Source of the DNA: Mycolicibacterium austroafricanum
GTDB taxonomy: Bacteria > Actinomycetota > Actinomycetes > Mycobacteriales > Mycobacteriaceae
Assembly: GCF_902705885.1 (NCBI RefSeq)
Contig: NZ_CACSIP010000012.1
Span: forward strand, 1-56,676
Length of the DNA: 56,676 bases
Reading direction: 5' to 3'
Shown here in pieces: positions 8,945-16,914 of this stretch (the stretch's first letter is position 1; the number at the start of each line of letters is the position of its first letter). The notes under the pieces are model-generated. The model had not been told where the DNA came from. It did no database searches and saw nothing but the letters and a program-made list of their open reading frames with translations. The position numbers and the translations under genes were made by a program.

Positions 8945-11398
8945 GGTGACCGGCTTGGTTTCCGTCGGCGGAGCCGACGATTCGGCTGCCGTCGGCGGAG
9001 CCGACGATTTGGTTTCCGTGGCCGTGCTTGCCTTGGCTTCCGCAGCTGCAGCCTCTTCTGCGGCGGCAGGGGCCTTGGCCGGTGCCTGCGCCGCCACTCG
9101 TGCCGCGCGTTCCTCGGCTTCCTTTGCCGCCGTGCCCTTTTCGGGCAGCGTGACGGCGCTCTTGTCGAGCGAACCCAGCAGCAGCTGGGCCACGTCGAGC
9201 ACCTCGGCCTTCTCCACGTCCCGGCTCGCCGCGACATCGTCGACGCCGTCGGTGATCATCACCCGGCAGAACGGGCAGCCGGTCGCGATCGTGGAGGCGC
9301 CGGTGTCCATGGCCTCTTCCACACGTTCCTGGTTGACGCGCTTGCCGATGTGTTCTTCCATCCACATCCGGGCGCCACCGGCACCGCAGCACAGCCCGCG
9401 GTCGGCGTGCCGCGGCATCTCGGTCAGCTTCGCGCCCGAGGCGCCGATCAGCTCACGCGGCGCGGAGTACTCCTTGTTGTGCCGGCCCAGGTAGCACGGG
9501 TCGTGATAGGTGATGTCGGCTCCGCCGCCGTCGCCGTCCACCGACTTGACCGGGACCAGCTTCTTGTCGCGGACCAGCCGGTTGAGCAGCTGGGTGTGGT
9601 GCAGCACCGTGTAGTTGCCGCCGACCTGCGGGTACTCCCGGCCGAGGGTGTTGAAGCAGTGCGGGCAGGTGACGACGACCTTGCGGTCCACCCGCTCGAC
9701 GCCCTCGAACAGTCCGTTGAGCGTCTCCACGTTCTGCGCGGCGAGCTGCTGGAACAGGAACTCGTTGCCGGAGCGGCGGGCGGAGTCGCCGTTGCAGGTC
9801 TCGCCTTCGCCGAGCACCAGATACTTCACGCCTGCGGTCGCGAGCAGCTCGGCGACCGCCTTGGTGGTCTTCTTGGCCCGGTCCTCGAATGAGCCGGCAC
9901 AACCCACCCAGAACAGGTACTCGTAGCCCTCGAACGATTCGACGTCCTTGCCGAAGACCGGCACGTCGAAGTCGACCTCGTCGATCCAGTTGGTGCGGTC
10001 CTTGGCGTTCTGACCCCACGGATTGCCCTTGGTCTCCAGGTTCTTGAACAGCACGCCGAGTTCGCCGGGGAACTCAGACTCCATCATCACCTGATAGCGG
10101 CGCATGTCGACGATGTGGTCGATGTGCTCGATGTCCACCGGGCACTGCTCCACGCAGGCACCGCAGGTGGTGCACGACCACAGCACGTCGGGGTCGATGA
10201 CGCCGCCCTCTTCGAGGGTCCCGACCAGCGGGCGGGTTGCCTGCAGCGGGGAATCGGCGGGAATGCGCTCGAAGCCGGATTCCGGAACATGGTCGTGCGA
10301 GTGCTTCTCATCGTGCTTCTCGCCGCGGATCTCCTCGCCGAGACCACCCTCGGGGGTGTTCTCCAGCGGGCTTTCCTTGCCGTCGAGGAAGTACGGCGCC
10401 TTGGCGAACATGTGATCGCGCAGGTTCATGATCACGAGCTTCGGGGACAGCGGCTTGCCGGTGTTCCACGCCGGGCACTGCGACTGACAACGCCCGCACT
10501 CGGTGCAGGTGGTCATGTCGAGGAAGCCCTTCCAGGTGAAGTCCTCGATCTTGCCGCGGCCCAGCACCGCGTCCTCGGCGGGATCCTCGAAGTCGACGAT
10601 CTCGCCGTTGGACTCCACCGGCAGCAGCGGGCCCATGCCGTTCGGCAGCCGCTTGAAGGTCACGTTGATCGGGGCCAGGCCGATGTGCAGGTGCTTGGAG
10701 TGCAGCACGATCAAGGCGAAGCCCAAGGCCACCCCGATGTGGGCCAGCAGCGCCAGTGTCTCGATCCAGGAGTTGGCGGTGTAGCCGAGGGGCGCCATCA
10801 ACCAGCCCATCAGCTGCGAGAAGAATGCACCGTTGCCGTACGGCAGCACATCGGTGTTGACGGCGGCGCCGCGGACCAGGGCATAGGTCCAGATGACATT
10901 GAAGATCATGAACAGGATCAGCCAGGCGCCGCCGGTGTGGGAGCCGTAGAACCGGGAGTCACGGCCGTGCTTCTTGGGCTCGCGGACGATGCGGATGATC
11001 GCGAACGTGATGATGCCGAGCAGCACCGCGACGGCGAAGAAGTCCTGTAGGAAGCCGAGTGCGTCCCAGCGGCCGATCAGCGGGATGTGGAAGTCGTGGT
11101 CGACGAGCAGGCCGAAGGCTTCGATGTACACGGTCAGCAGGATGAAGAAGCCCCACATCGTGAAGAAGTGCGCGATACCGGCGGTGTTCCACTTCAGCAG
11201 CCGGGTCTGCCCGAACACTTCCTCGATCTGGGTGGTGATGCGCTTTTGCAGGTGATCTTTGCGGTTGTTGGACTCGCTCATCGGCTGGCCGGACCGGATC
11301 AGCTTCGTCAGCCACAGCACCCGCTTGACAGCGAACACGCCGATGACGGCGATCATCAGGACCCCGGCCACGATCCGTATCAGCATCTGCGTATCCAC
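8291..11398 (-). CDS. etfD: membrane-bound Fe-S oxidoreductase, ETF dehydrogenase EtfD
   Basis: Corresponds to Rv0338c, reported to reoxidise electron-transfer flavoprotein and feed beta-oxidation electrons into the respiratory chain. The 1035-aa protein has about six N-terminal membrane helices (residues 5-235). It then has two 4Fe-4S ferredoxin motifs (C298-x2-C301-x2-C304-x3-C308 and C409-x2-C412-x2-C415-x3-C419) and HdrD-like Cys-rich CCG domains with WVGCAGS, CPHCFNTL, DPCYLGRHN and CCGAGGARMW. From about residue 760 there is an Ala/Pro/Lys-rich tail with five copies of GLGIAxxAxRPGxK. I recall the M. tuberculosis protein as about 880 aa, so this tail looks expanded. GTG 11398 follows GGAGG at a 6-nt spacing. 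Confidence 0.93.
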   Translation of the reverse strand: MDTQMLIRIVAGVLMIAVIGVFAVKRVLWLTKLIRSGQPMSESNNRKDHLQKRITTQIEEVFGQTRLLKWNTAGIAHFFTMWGFFILLTVYIEAFGLLVDHDFHIPLIGRWDALGFLQDFFAVAVLLGIITFAIIRIVREPKKHGRDSRFYGSHTGGAWLILFMIFNVIWTYALVRGAAVNTDVLPYGNGAFFSQLMGWLMAPLGYTANSWIETLALLAHIGVALGFALIVLHSKHLHIGLAPINVTFKRLPNGMGPLLPVESNGEIVDFEDPAEDAVLGRGKIEDFTWKGFLDMTTCTECGRCQSQCPAWNTGKPLSPKLVIMNLRDHMFAKAPYFLDGKESPLENTPEGGLGEEIRGEKHDEKHSHDHVPESGFERIPADSPLQATRPLVGTLEEGGVIDPDVLWSCTTCGACVEQCPVDIEHIDHIVDMRRYQVMMESEFPGELGVLFKNLETKGNPWGQNAKDRTNWIDEVDFDVPVFGKDVESFEGYEYLFWVGCAGSFEDRAKKTTKAVAELLATAGVKYLVLGEGETCNGDSARRSGNEFLFQQLAAQNVETLNGLFEGVERVDRKVVVTCPHCFNTLGREYPQVGGNYTVLHHTQLLNRLVRDKKLVPVKSVDGDGGGADITYHDPCYLGRHNKEYSAPRELIGASGAKLTEMPRHADRGLCCGAGGARMWMEEHIGKRVNQERVEEAMDTGASTIATGCPFCRVMITDGVDDVAASRDVEKAEVLDVAQLLLGSLDKSAVTLPEKGTAAKEAEERAARVAAQAPAKAPAAAEEAAAAEAKASTATETKSSAPPTAAESSAPPTETKPVTGLGIAGPAKRPGAKKSAEPAASAPATAPKGLGIAGGAKRPGAKKTAAAPAADSAPAAADAPADAPAKAEPEVKGLGIAGGAKRPGAKKTAAKKVAPNEGEPTVVQPPNVDPDKAEAGTESADTADSDRGLESKPEPEVKGLGIAPGARRPGAKKAPAAAPPPAPEPAAEPAPEAAEPESKTEPTPPATGNGEAGVVGDEPPVKGLGIAKGARRPGKR

Positions 11399-11418
11399 GC
11401 GTGTCCTCCGGTGATGAG

Positions 11419-11459
11419 GTTACCAGCAGGTAACTTAGTCCAGGTTACCGACGAGTAAC
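11419..11459. promoter_or_regulatory. tandem palindromic operators upstream of etfD
   Basis: GTTACCAGCAGGTAAC at 11419-11434 is a perfect 6+4+6 palindrome. GTTACC-N4-AGTAAC at 11444-11459 repeats it with one mismatch, 25 bp downstream centre to centre. Two such sites directly before the etfD start (GTG at 11398) look like a TetR-type operator pair. The regulator is unknown; a lipid-responsive repressor would suit EtfD's role. Confidence 0.6.
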
Positions 11460-11524
11460 TTTTGCTCGGTGCCTGCTCATAGTTACATCCTGCTGGGAAA
11501 GGGCGCTACGAAGGCTGTCCTAAG

Positions 11525-14065
11525 TCACTCCGGCGCGGGAGGGTCCGACAAGGCCCGCAGCATCGACAGCATTTCCGAGCGGGACTCCGCACCGAGCCGC
11601 CGGCGGATGCGGGCGACGTGGTGTTCGACCGTCTTCGCTGAGATGAACAGCTGTGCGCCGATGTCGCGGTAGGGCATGCCGTTGAGCAACAGCTCGGCGA
11701 CCTCGCGTTCCCGATCGGACAGCTGTGCGGCGGCCCGGGCCGGGCCGCCGGACAGGGCGGCGGCGCGGTCGTCCGGCGCGTCGGTGTCGGGCAGCTCCGG
11801 GCTCACGACGGTCTGCTTGAGGTCGCGGGCCAGCTGCAGCATCGCCTGCGACACCCGTGGGTCGGTGGTCTGCAGGGCGGCCTGGCTCGCCAGCCGGGTG
11901 GCGTCCCAGGTGTGACCGAACTGCGCCAGCGCCCGCGCCGCGGCGGCCACCTCGTCCGTCTCGACAGAATTGGCGAGCACACGAAGCCAGGTCCGACCCG
12001 CTGTGGCCAGCGCCTTGGCGAAAGGGGTGTGTGGCGCGGCCGCCGTCAACGCCTGACCGTGCGGGGCGACGGCGTCCGGGGAGTTGGCGAGGATGCCGGC
12101 GTGCACTCCCGCCCAATGCAGCGGCACCGACCACAGCACCGGCTCGCCCAATCCGGCGAGCAGGGCGAAGGCCTCGTCCAGGGCGTGTTGCAGCTGATCG
12201 ATCTGCCGCATCCGGGCTGCGGCTACCCACAGTTCGCCCAGCGGCAGCAGCCCGAACAGATCCGCCGAGCACTCGGCCAGCACCTCCATCGCCGAATACC
12301 AGTGCTTCTGCATGGCGCCGCTGTCACCACTGCGCCGTGCGATGGCGGTCTGCAGCGCGCTCGCCCACAGGGCGTCGCGACGGTGCAGCGGCTGGGTGGC
12401 CGCAACGGCGGCACCGGCAGCCTGGAGTTGCCCGTCCTGCATGTGCGCCCAGCCCAACAACAGCCGGTGTCGGTGAGTGACAAAAATCGCATCGGCGCGC
12501 TCGGTCTGATCGCCGGGGCGGGAGTTGCGCACCGCGCGGGCGATCACGCTGCGGGCGCGCACCGGATCGCCGCCGTGCAGTGCAGCCAGCGTCACGAGCG
12601 CGGCGGGGGTGTCGGGGACGACGTGGGCCTGGCCACCGGAGGCGCCGTAGTCGGCGTCGATGGACTGGCTCAACCGCGCCACCGCGACGGGGTACGGCCG
12701 GTCCAGTGTCATCACCAGTCCCTCGGTGATGCTGCGTGCCGCCCTGGCCGTGGACGTCGGGGGACCGGAGATCGGCGCTTCCGCGGTCTGTCTGGCCGCG
12801 GAAGCGTCCCCGGCGGCCAACGCCGCGACGGTGGCCGCGGCGCCGACGACGGCGTCCGGTGCCGGGCCGAGCCAGCGGAACAGATCGTTGGCCTGCGCGG
12901 CGCTGCCGTCGTGCAGCGCGATGCTCGCCGCGATCCGCACCGCGGCGGCCCGCTCATCGCTGTCCGGGGAGGTGAACAGCTCGTCGGCCAGCCGCCCCGC
13001 GGTCACGCAGTCCCCGGTGAGGGCGAGGGCGTCGGCGAGTCGGGCGCTCAGCGCAGTGGCCCCGGCGTCGGAGGCTGCCCGGTAGAGCTGTGCGGCCCGT
13101 GCCGGGTGTCCGGCGGTCCGGGCGGCGAGGTCGGTGAGTGCGGTGGCCAGCCGGTCGTCGCGCACACCGTGCTCGGCGATCCGCAACGCCAGCTCCGCGG
13201 TCAGCGTCGACAGGTCGAGCTGCGAGCACAGCACCGATACCTCGATGTCGTGATGCCTTGCCGCACCGACGATCTGGGCGATGCCGTCGTGCACCGTCCG
13301 TACGAAGCCCGGCGGGTGTGACGGTTCGATCAACCCGGTGGCGCGGGCCCGGTCCACGGCCGTGAGCGCCGCGTCCGAGGGCATCCGTAGCGCGGCGGCG
13401 ACGTCGTCGGGTCCGAGGTCACCGCTGAGGGAGGAGACGAGCAGCGTGTCGAGTAGCCGCCCGTCGAGGCGGCGAAGCCGTTCGATCAGCGCGAAGCGGG
13501 CTGCCTGCCGCACCGCGGCGGCGCCGTCGGCGGCCGCGGTGAGCGCGGGACCGAGCAGAAAGGGCAGCCCGGCCGTCGCCGACATGACCACTCGGACCAG
13601 TTCCACCGCAGGCGGGGTGCCGAGCAGTACCGCGGCGCTGCGGCCCACCTCGGCCGGTGACAGCGGTCCCAGCGCGACGGCAGGGTTCTCGCGTTCGAGC
13701 GCGGTCGCGAGGCCTCGCAGCGACGGGTGGTGAGCGAGCGGTTCGGCAGCCACCACCACCGTCGTGGCAGGATCGGCGACCAGCTCGGTGAGGCGGTCGA
13801 GGTCGTCGGCGCCGAGCAGGTGTGCGTCGTCCACGACGACTGCGGAGTCCACCGCATCGCCGCTCCGCAGTGGCCGCGACACCACGGGGCGGCCGGACGC
13901 CCGCAACGACCCGCGCACCGCCGCCATCACCGTCGATTTCCCGGTGCCGACACCACCGGTCACCAGCAGCTTGGTGGGGGATCGCGGATCGGCGTCCACG
14001 GTCGCGACGGCCTCCCGGGAGGCCGGGGGGAGATCAGTCGGCCGACGCGGCGCCGGACTCGTCAT
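11525..14065 (-). CDS. iniR: LuxR-family ATPase regulator of the ini locus (Rv0339c type)
   Basis: An 846-aa STAND/MalT-like regulator. It has an N-terminal AAA/NTPase domain with Walker A TGGVGTGKST (residues ~36-45) and a Walker B-like VVVDDAHLL. A long Ala/Leu-rich helical-repeat middle resembling TPR follows. It ends with a C-terminal LuxR HTH, LSDREREVAELLLNGMPYRD...AKTVEHHVARIRRRLG. Position and architecture match Rv0339c, reported as the activator of iniBAC (called iniR; recalled, not checked). ATG 14065 lies 9 nt after the stop of the Hsp70-like gene, so the two form an operon read from the divergent promoter at 15896-16107. The 126 bp between it and etfD (11399-11524) carries the etfD operators. 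Confidence 0.85.
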   Translation of the reverse strand: MTSPAPRRPTDLPPASREAVATVDADPRSPTKLLVTGGVGTGKSTVMAAVRGSLRASGRPVVSRPLRSGDAVDSAVVVDDAHLLGADDLDRLTELVADPATTVVVAAEPLAHHPSLRGLATALERENPAVALGPLSPAEVGRSAAVLLGTPPAVELVRVVMSATAGLPFLLGPALTAAADGAAAVRQAARFALIERLRRLDGRLLDTLLVSSLSGDLGPDDVAAALRMPSDAALTAVDRARATGLIEPSHPPGFVRTVHDGIAQIVGAARHHDIEVSVLCSQLDLSTLTAELALRIAEHGVRDDRLATALTDLAARTAGHPARAAQLYRAASDAGATALSARLADALALTGDCVTAGRLADELFTSPDSDERAAAVRIAASIALHDGSAAQANDLFRWLGPAPDAVVGAAATVAALAAGDASAARQTAEAPISGPPTSTARAARSITEGLVMTLDRPYPVAVARLSQSIDADYGASGGQAHVVPDTPAALVTLAALHGGDPVRARSVIARAVRNSRPGDQTERADAIFVTHRHRLLLGWAHMQDGQLQAAGAAVAATQPLHRRDALWASALQTAIARRSGDSGAMQKHWYSAMEVLAECSADLFGLLPLGELWVAAARMRQIDQLQHALDEAFALLAGLGEPVLWSVPLHWAGVHAGILANSPDAVAPHGQALTAAAPHTPFAKALATAGRTWLRVLANSVETDEVAAAARALAQFGHTWDATRLASQAALQTTDPRVSQAMLQLARDLKQTVVSPELPDTDAPDDRAAALSGGPARAAAQLSDREREVAELLLNGMPYRDIGAQLFISAKTVEHHVARIRRRLGAESRSEMLSMLRALSDPPAPE

Positions 14066-14074
14066 CGGCGCAGA

Positions 14075-15895
14075 TCACGCACCGTCGTCGGGAGCGATGA
14101 CCGTCGTCGTGATCGGATCCGGCGGGTCCGGCGGGTCCTGCGTGGTCGGCGGGGGCGCGGTGGTGGTCGGCGGCGGTGTCGTGGTGGTCGGCTGGGTCGT
14201 CGTCGGCCGGGTCGTCGTGGTCCGCGTCGTCGTCGTGGTGGTGGCCGTCGTGGTAGTCGTCGTGGTCGTCGTCGGCTCCGTCGTGGTGGTGGTGGCCGCG
14301 GTGGTTGTCGTGGGCGACGGCGTCACCGGCGGCGGTTGGCTGACCGTCGTGGTCGCCTGACCATCAGGTCCGACCGTCACCGTGGTGACCGGGTCCGGCA
14401 GCACCGGTGCGGCGGGTTCTCCCGGATCCGGCGTGGCGGTCTCGGTGACCGGGGCGGGTTCCCCGGTGGAGTTCGTCAACGTCACGGCGAGGCCGCCCAT
14501 CGCGAGCAGCGCCGCCGCGGCGGCCGCCCCGAACAGCACCGGCGGACGCTTGTACCAGGGCAACGGTGGCGGCTCGTCCTGATCGCCGCCGTATGCGTCG
14601 TATCCGTCGTCGCCGGGGCCGAACGCCACCGGCGGCCGTGCGCCGGTCGCACCCGGGTCGCCGTAGGCGGCCGCCGTGGCGTAGTCGTCGCCGGTGTAGG
14701 GCAGCGGATCCCCGGCCGATTCGTCGTCCTGCGACCAGGCCAGGGCACGGAAGGTCGCCGACGCGGCACCGTCCTGGGCCGATTCGCCGGCGGCAAGGCC
14801 TGCTGCGCCCGCAGCCCATGCCGCCGGTCCCATCGCCGTCGGGATGTCGGCGGCCGCAGCCAGGCCGGTGGGTGCGTCGGCCTCCAGGCTCCGGTTGGCG
14901 ACCAGAGCCGCACCGGCGGCCACGTTCAGCTGTGACTCCGGGGTGGTGACGACCGGCGCGCGCAGGTGTTCGGACAGCCGCTGGGTCACCAGCGGGATGG
15001 CAGCCCCGCCACCCACGGTGGCGACAGCCGTCACGTCGGCGATCTGAATCTGGTTGCGCTGCAATGTGTCGTCGATCGCGTTCAGCAGTCCGCCCAGGGG
15101 TTCGGCGATCACCTGCTCGAACTCGGGGCGGGTCACCCGCAGGTCGGAGCGGAATCCGGGGAGATCGGCCTGCACCACGGTGGCGGTCTCCGCGGAGAGG
15201 CGTTCCTTGGCCTTGCGGCACTCGTCGCGCAGCCGGGACAGCGCCCCGACGGCCTCGGTGCCCGCGGGATCGGCCTTGTTCGCGTCGGCGATCCCCGCCA
15301 GCACATGGTTGAGCAGCGCCTGGTCCATCCCGTCGCCCGAGAGCTCCGGGTAGCGGACGGTCTGGCCGATGGCGTCGAGGTTCGCCGCGGCGTCGGCCAA
15401 GGTGATGCTGGATCCGCTTCCGCCGAGGTCGACCAGCAGGACGACACCCCGGTCGGGCAGCCCCGGGGCGGCCTGTAGGGCGGCCAGCGCGGCTGTCGAA
15501 TCGGGGATCAGCGCGGCAGGCACCCCGTCGGGTGCCAGGCTCGGCTTGTTGCGCAGCGCCCCGCGCAGCGCCCCCACGGTTCCCGGCCCCCAGTGGGCGG
15601 GCACCGCGATGGCGACCGGTGAACCCCCGTCGACGGTGCGCGCCATCGCCTCGAGCGCCTCAGCCAGTACGGTCTCGCCGCGGTGCGCCGATCCATCCGC
15701 GGCGACCAGCGGGACAGGGTCGCCGACGCGGTCGACGAAGCCGCTGAGGACAAGGCCCGACCCGGTGGGCACCCCGACCTCGGGCGCACGGTCGTCGAAG
15801 AGCGTCAGGATCGATCGCCGCATCACCGGTGCGCGGCCGACGCGGGCCGCGACCAGATGGGTCATCCCGATCGACAACCCCAGTGGTTCAGTCAT
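14075..15895 (-). CDS. Hsp70-fold membrane protein with Thr/Pro-rich tail (first copy)
   Basis: 606 aa. Residues ~1-370 have the actin/Hsp70 ATPase layout. The phosphate-1 loop reads LGLSIGMTHL, with Ser where Hsp70s have the catalytic Asp. The phosphate-2 loop VDLGGSGSS and the adenosine motif TVGGGAAIPLVTQRL are present. A low-complexity acidic linker leads to PPLPWYKRPP, one membrane helix (~455-475), and a Thr/Pro/Val-rich tail of ~130 residues that would be outside the membrane. ATG 15895 was chosen over an upstream GTG because AGGAGAG precedes it and the paralogue at 21535 starts equivalently. It is co-transcribed with iniR. Not a DnaK: there is no substrate-binding domain. Confidence 0.8.
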   Translation of the reverse strand: MTEPLGLSIGMTHLVAARVGRAPVMRRSILTLFDDRAPEVGVPTGSGLVLSGFVDRVGDPVPLVAADGSAHRGETVLAEALEAMARTVDGGSPVAIAVPAHWGPGTVGALRGALRNKPSLAPDGVPAALIPDSTAALAALQAAPGLPDRGVVLLVDLGGSGSSITLADAAANLDAIGQTVRYPELSGDGMDQALLNHVLAGIADANKADPAGTEAVGALSRLRDECRKAKERLSAETATVVQADLPGFRSDLRVTRPEFEQVIAEPLGGLLNAIDDTLQRNQIQIADVTAVATVGGGAAIPLVTQRLSEHLRAPVVTTPESQLNVAAGAALVANRSLEADAPTGLAAAADIPTAMGPAAWAAGAAGLAAGESAQDGAASATFRALAWSQDDESAGDPLPYTGDDYATAAAYGDPGATGARPPVAFGPGDDGYDAYGGDQDEPPPLPWYKRPPVLFGAAAAAALLAMGGLAVTLTNSTGEPAPVTETATPDPGEPAAPVLPDPVTTVTVGPDGQATTTVSQPPPVTPSPTTTTAATTTTTEPTTTTTTTTTATTTTTTRTTTTRPTTTQPTTTTPPPTTTAPPPTTQDPPDPPDPITTTVIAPDDGA

Positions 15896-15926
15896 GGTGG
15901 CGTCTCTCCTGTCTGGGCCGGTCACC

Positions 15927-15932
15927 ACCTTA
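15927..15932 (-). promoter_or_regulatory. candidate -10 of the hsp70L-iniR operon
   Basis: On the minus strand TAAGGT fits TANNNT and lies about 32 nt before the ATG at 15895, leaving room for the AGGAGAG ribosome-binding site. The CCCCTAATGG cluster begins 30 bp further upstream, as expected for an activator site. No clear -35. Confidence 0.3.
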
Positions 15933-15961
15933 ACGGCTGGCTCACCCGGGTCGGCGGATTT

Positions 15962-16003
15962 CCCCTAGTGGCGCGATTCCCCTAATGGCCGATCCCCTAA
16001 TGG
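15962..16003. promoter_or_regulatory. three direct CCCCTAATGG elements in the hsp70L-iniR / Rv0340-like divergent promoter
   Basis: CCCCTAGTGG (15962-15971), CCCCTAATGG (15979-15988) and CCCCTAATGG (15994-16003) lie in the same orientation with starts 17 and 15 bp apart, in the 212-bp gap between divergent genes. Two further copies lie upstream of iniB. Candidate operator for IniR or another regulator of the locus; the spacing is roughly one and a half helical turns. Confidence 0.65.
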
Positions 16004-16054
16004 GCTCAACCCACGGCTGGGTTCCGCACCGATCCGAGGAGCGACCGACGTGGC

Positions 16055-16060
16055 TAGCAT
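16055..16060 (+). promoter_or_regulatory. candidate -10 of the Rv0340-like gene
   Basis: TAGCAT fits TANNNT, lies 48 nt upstream of GTG 16108 and about 50 bp downstream of the last CCCCTAATGG copy. No good -35, which would fit an activator-dependent promoter. Confidence 0.3.
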
Positions 16061-16107
16061 CGTGTCAGGCAGCGTGTAACACAGGAATCGAACAGAGAGG
16101 TGTGGTC

Positions 16108-16623
16108 GTGGCGAACTCGCTACTCGACTTCGTGATGTCGTTGGTGCGCGATCCCGACGCCGCGGCACGCTACGCCGCCGATCCCGAGCAAGCCATTGCA
16201 GACGCCCACCTCACCGACGTGACCAGTGCTGACGTCGGCAACTTGATCCCGGTGGTCGCGGAATCGCTGTCGATGACCGCTCCGTCGGCCGGACTGGATG
16301 CCTTGGGTGTGGAGCAGGCGGGCAACGTGTGGGCCAGCGGCGCGGCCACCGCCGCCTTCGATGCGTTCGCCGATCCGGCACCGGGGCCGGGAGTGATAGA
16401 CGCCCCAGTCGTGGTGACCGACACCGTCGAGGACGTCGGCGCGGCCCTGGATGCGCCGTCCGACGTCGACGTGGCCGACGACGCCGCATCGCTGCAGCTC
16501 GACGACCCTGCGCTGGAGGCGGCCGGGGTCGGCGACCCGGGTCTCGCCGACGAGTGGGGCCAGCCGGTCGTCGACATCCAGCCCGGTGACGACCCGGGTC
16601 CGGGATTCGACATCTTCAGCTGA
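16108..16623 (+). CDS. IniB N-terminal-domain protein (Rv0340 type)
   Basis: 171 aa. The N-terminal ~45 residues (SLLDFVMSLVRDPDAAARYAADPEQAIADAHL) share the pattern of the IniB N-terminus (LIDFILDLFRSPAAA...IDPDGALRDAGL). The rest is an acidic, Ala/Asp/Val/Pro-rich low-complexity chain ending DDPGPGFDIFS. GTG 16108 was chosen over GTG 16102 because AGAGAGG at 16094-16100 is 7 nt upstream. By position it is the Rv0340 equivalent just before iniB. A strong intrinsic terminator follows at once, so it is probably its own transcription unit. Function unknown. Confidence 0.8.
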   Translation: MANSLLDFVMSLVRDPDAAARYAADPEQAIADAHLTDVTSADVGNLIPVVAESLSMTAPSAGLDALGVEQAGNVWASGAATAAFDAFADPAPGPGVIDAPVVVTDTVEDVGAALDAPSDVDVADDAASLQLDDPALEAAGVGDPGLADEWGQPVVDIQPGDDPGPGFDIFS

Positions 16624-16642
16624 TCGAGCCCTCTCCGATCAC

Positions 16643-16673
16643 ACCGCGCGGCCCTTCCAGGCCGCGCGGTTTT
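16643..16673 (+). terminator. intrinsic terminator after the Rv0340-like gene
   Basis: ACCGCGCGGCC (16643-16653) pairs perfectly with GGCCGCGCGGT (16660-16670) over an 11-bp stem with a 6-nt loop, followed by TTTT at 16670-16673. This is a textbook intrinsic terminator, rare in mycobacteria, separating this gene from iniB. Confidence 0.85.
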
Positions 16674-16732
16674 GTCGTATGAGGTGGGGAAATGACCGGA
16701 CCCCGGCAGATCACCTCATGCCCCCGCCGCAC

Positions 16733-16750
16733 CCCCTAATCCCCTAATGG
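16733..16750. promoter_or_regulatory. paired CCCCTAAT(GG) elements upstream of iniB
   Basis: CCCCTAAT at 16733-16740 and CCCCTAATGG at 16741-16750 are immediately adjacent, with a degenerate TCCCTAGG at 16764-16771. They are the same element as the three copies at 15962-16003. They lie 53-70 bp upstream of the likely iniB -35, which suits an activator. The rest of the 291-bp gap 16624-16914 holds the terminator above and the iniB promoter below. Confidence 0.65.
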
Positions 16751-16803
16751 GGGTAGCCCGGCATCCCTAGGTCGGTCGGATCAGGGAGGGGTCTCGACCC
16801 CGT

Positions 16804-16831
16804 TTGCCGCGGGTTCTCAAGTCCATAACGT
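16804..16831 (+). promoter_or_regulatory. candidate iniB promoter
   Basis: TTGCCG (16804-16809) and TAACGT (16826-16831) with a 16-nt spacer fit a SigA promoter with a weak -35. The predicted start would give a leader of ~75 nt before ATG 16915, which has AGAAAGG upstream. Confidence 0.4.
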
Positions 16832-16914
16832 GGTGTCCAGATCGCCGGGAGGCCCGGCGAGCAAACCTCCCCGAGGAACACGGTAGGACCCGGGAAGAAC
16901 AGAAAGGCAGTTCA

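Noticed and set aside
8028..9892. Long forward-strand frames opposite the etfD tail
   Set aside because: They are reflections of the Ala/Pro/Lys-rich repeat tail of etfD; no start-site or domain support.
14160..14320. GTGGTCGTC-type DNA repeat as a separate element
   Set aside because: It is simply the Thr-codon run of the external tail of the first Hsp70-like protein read on the opposite strand.
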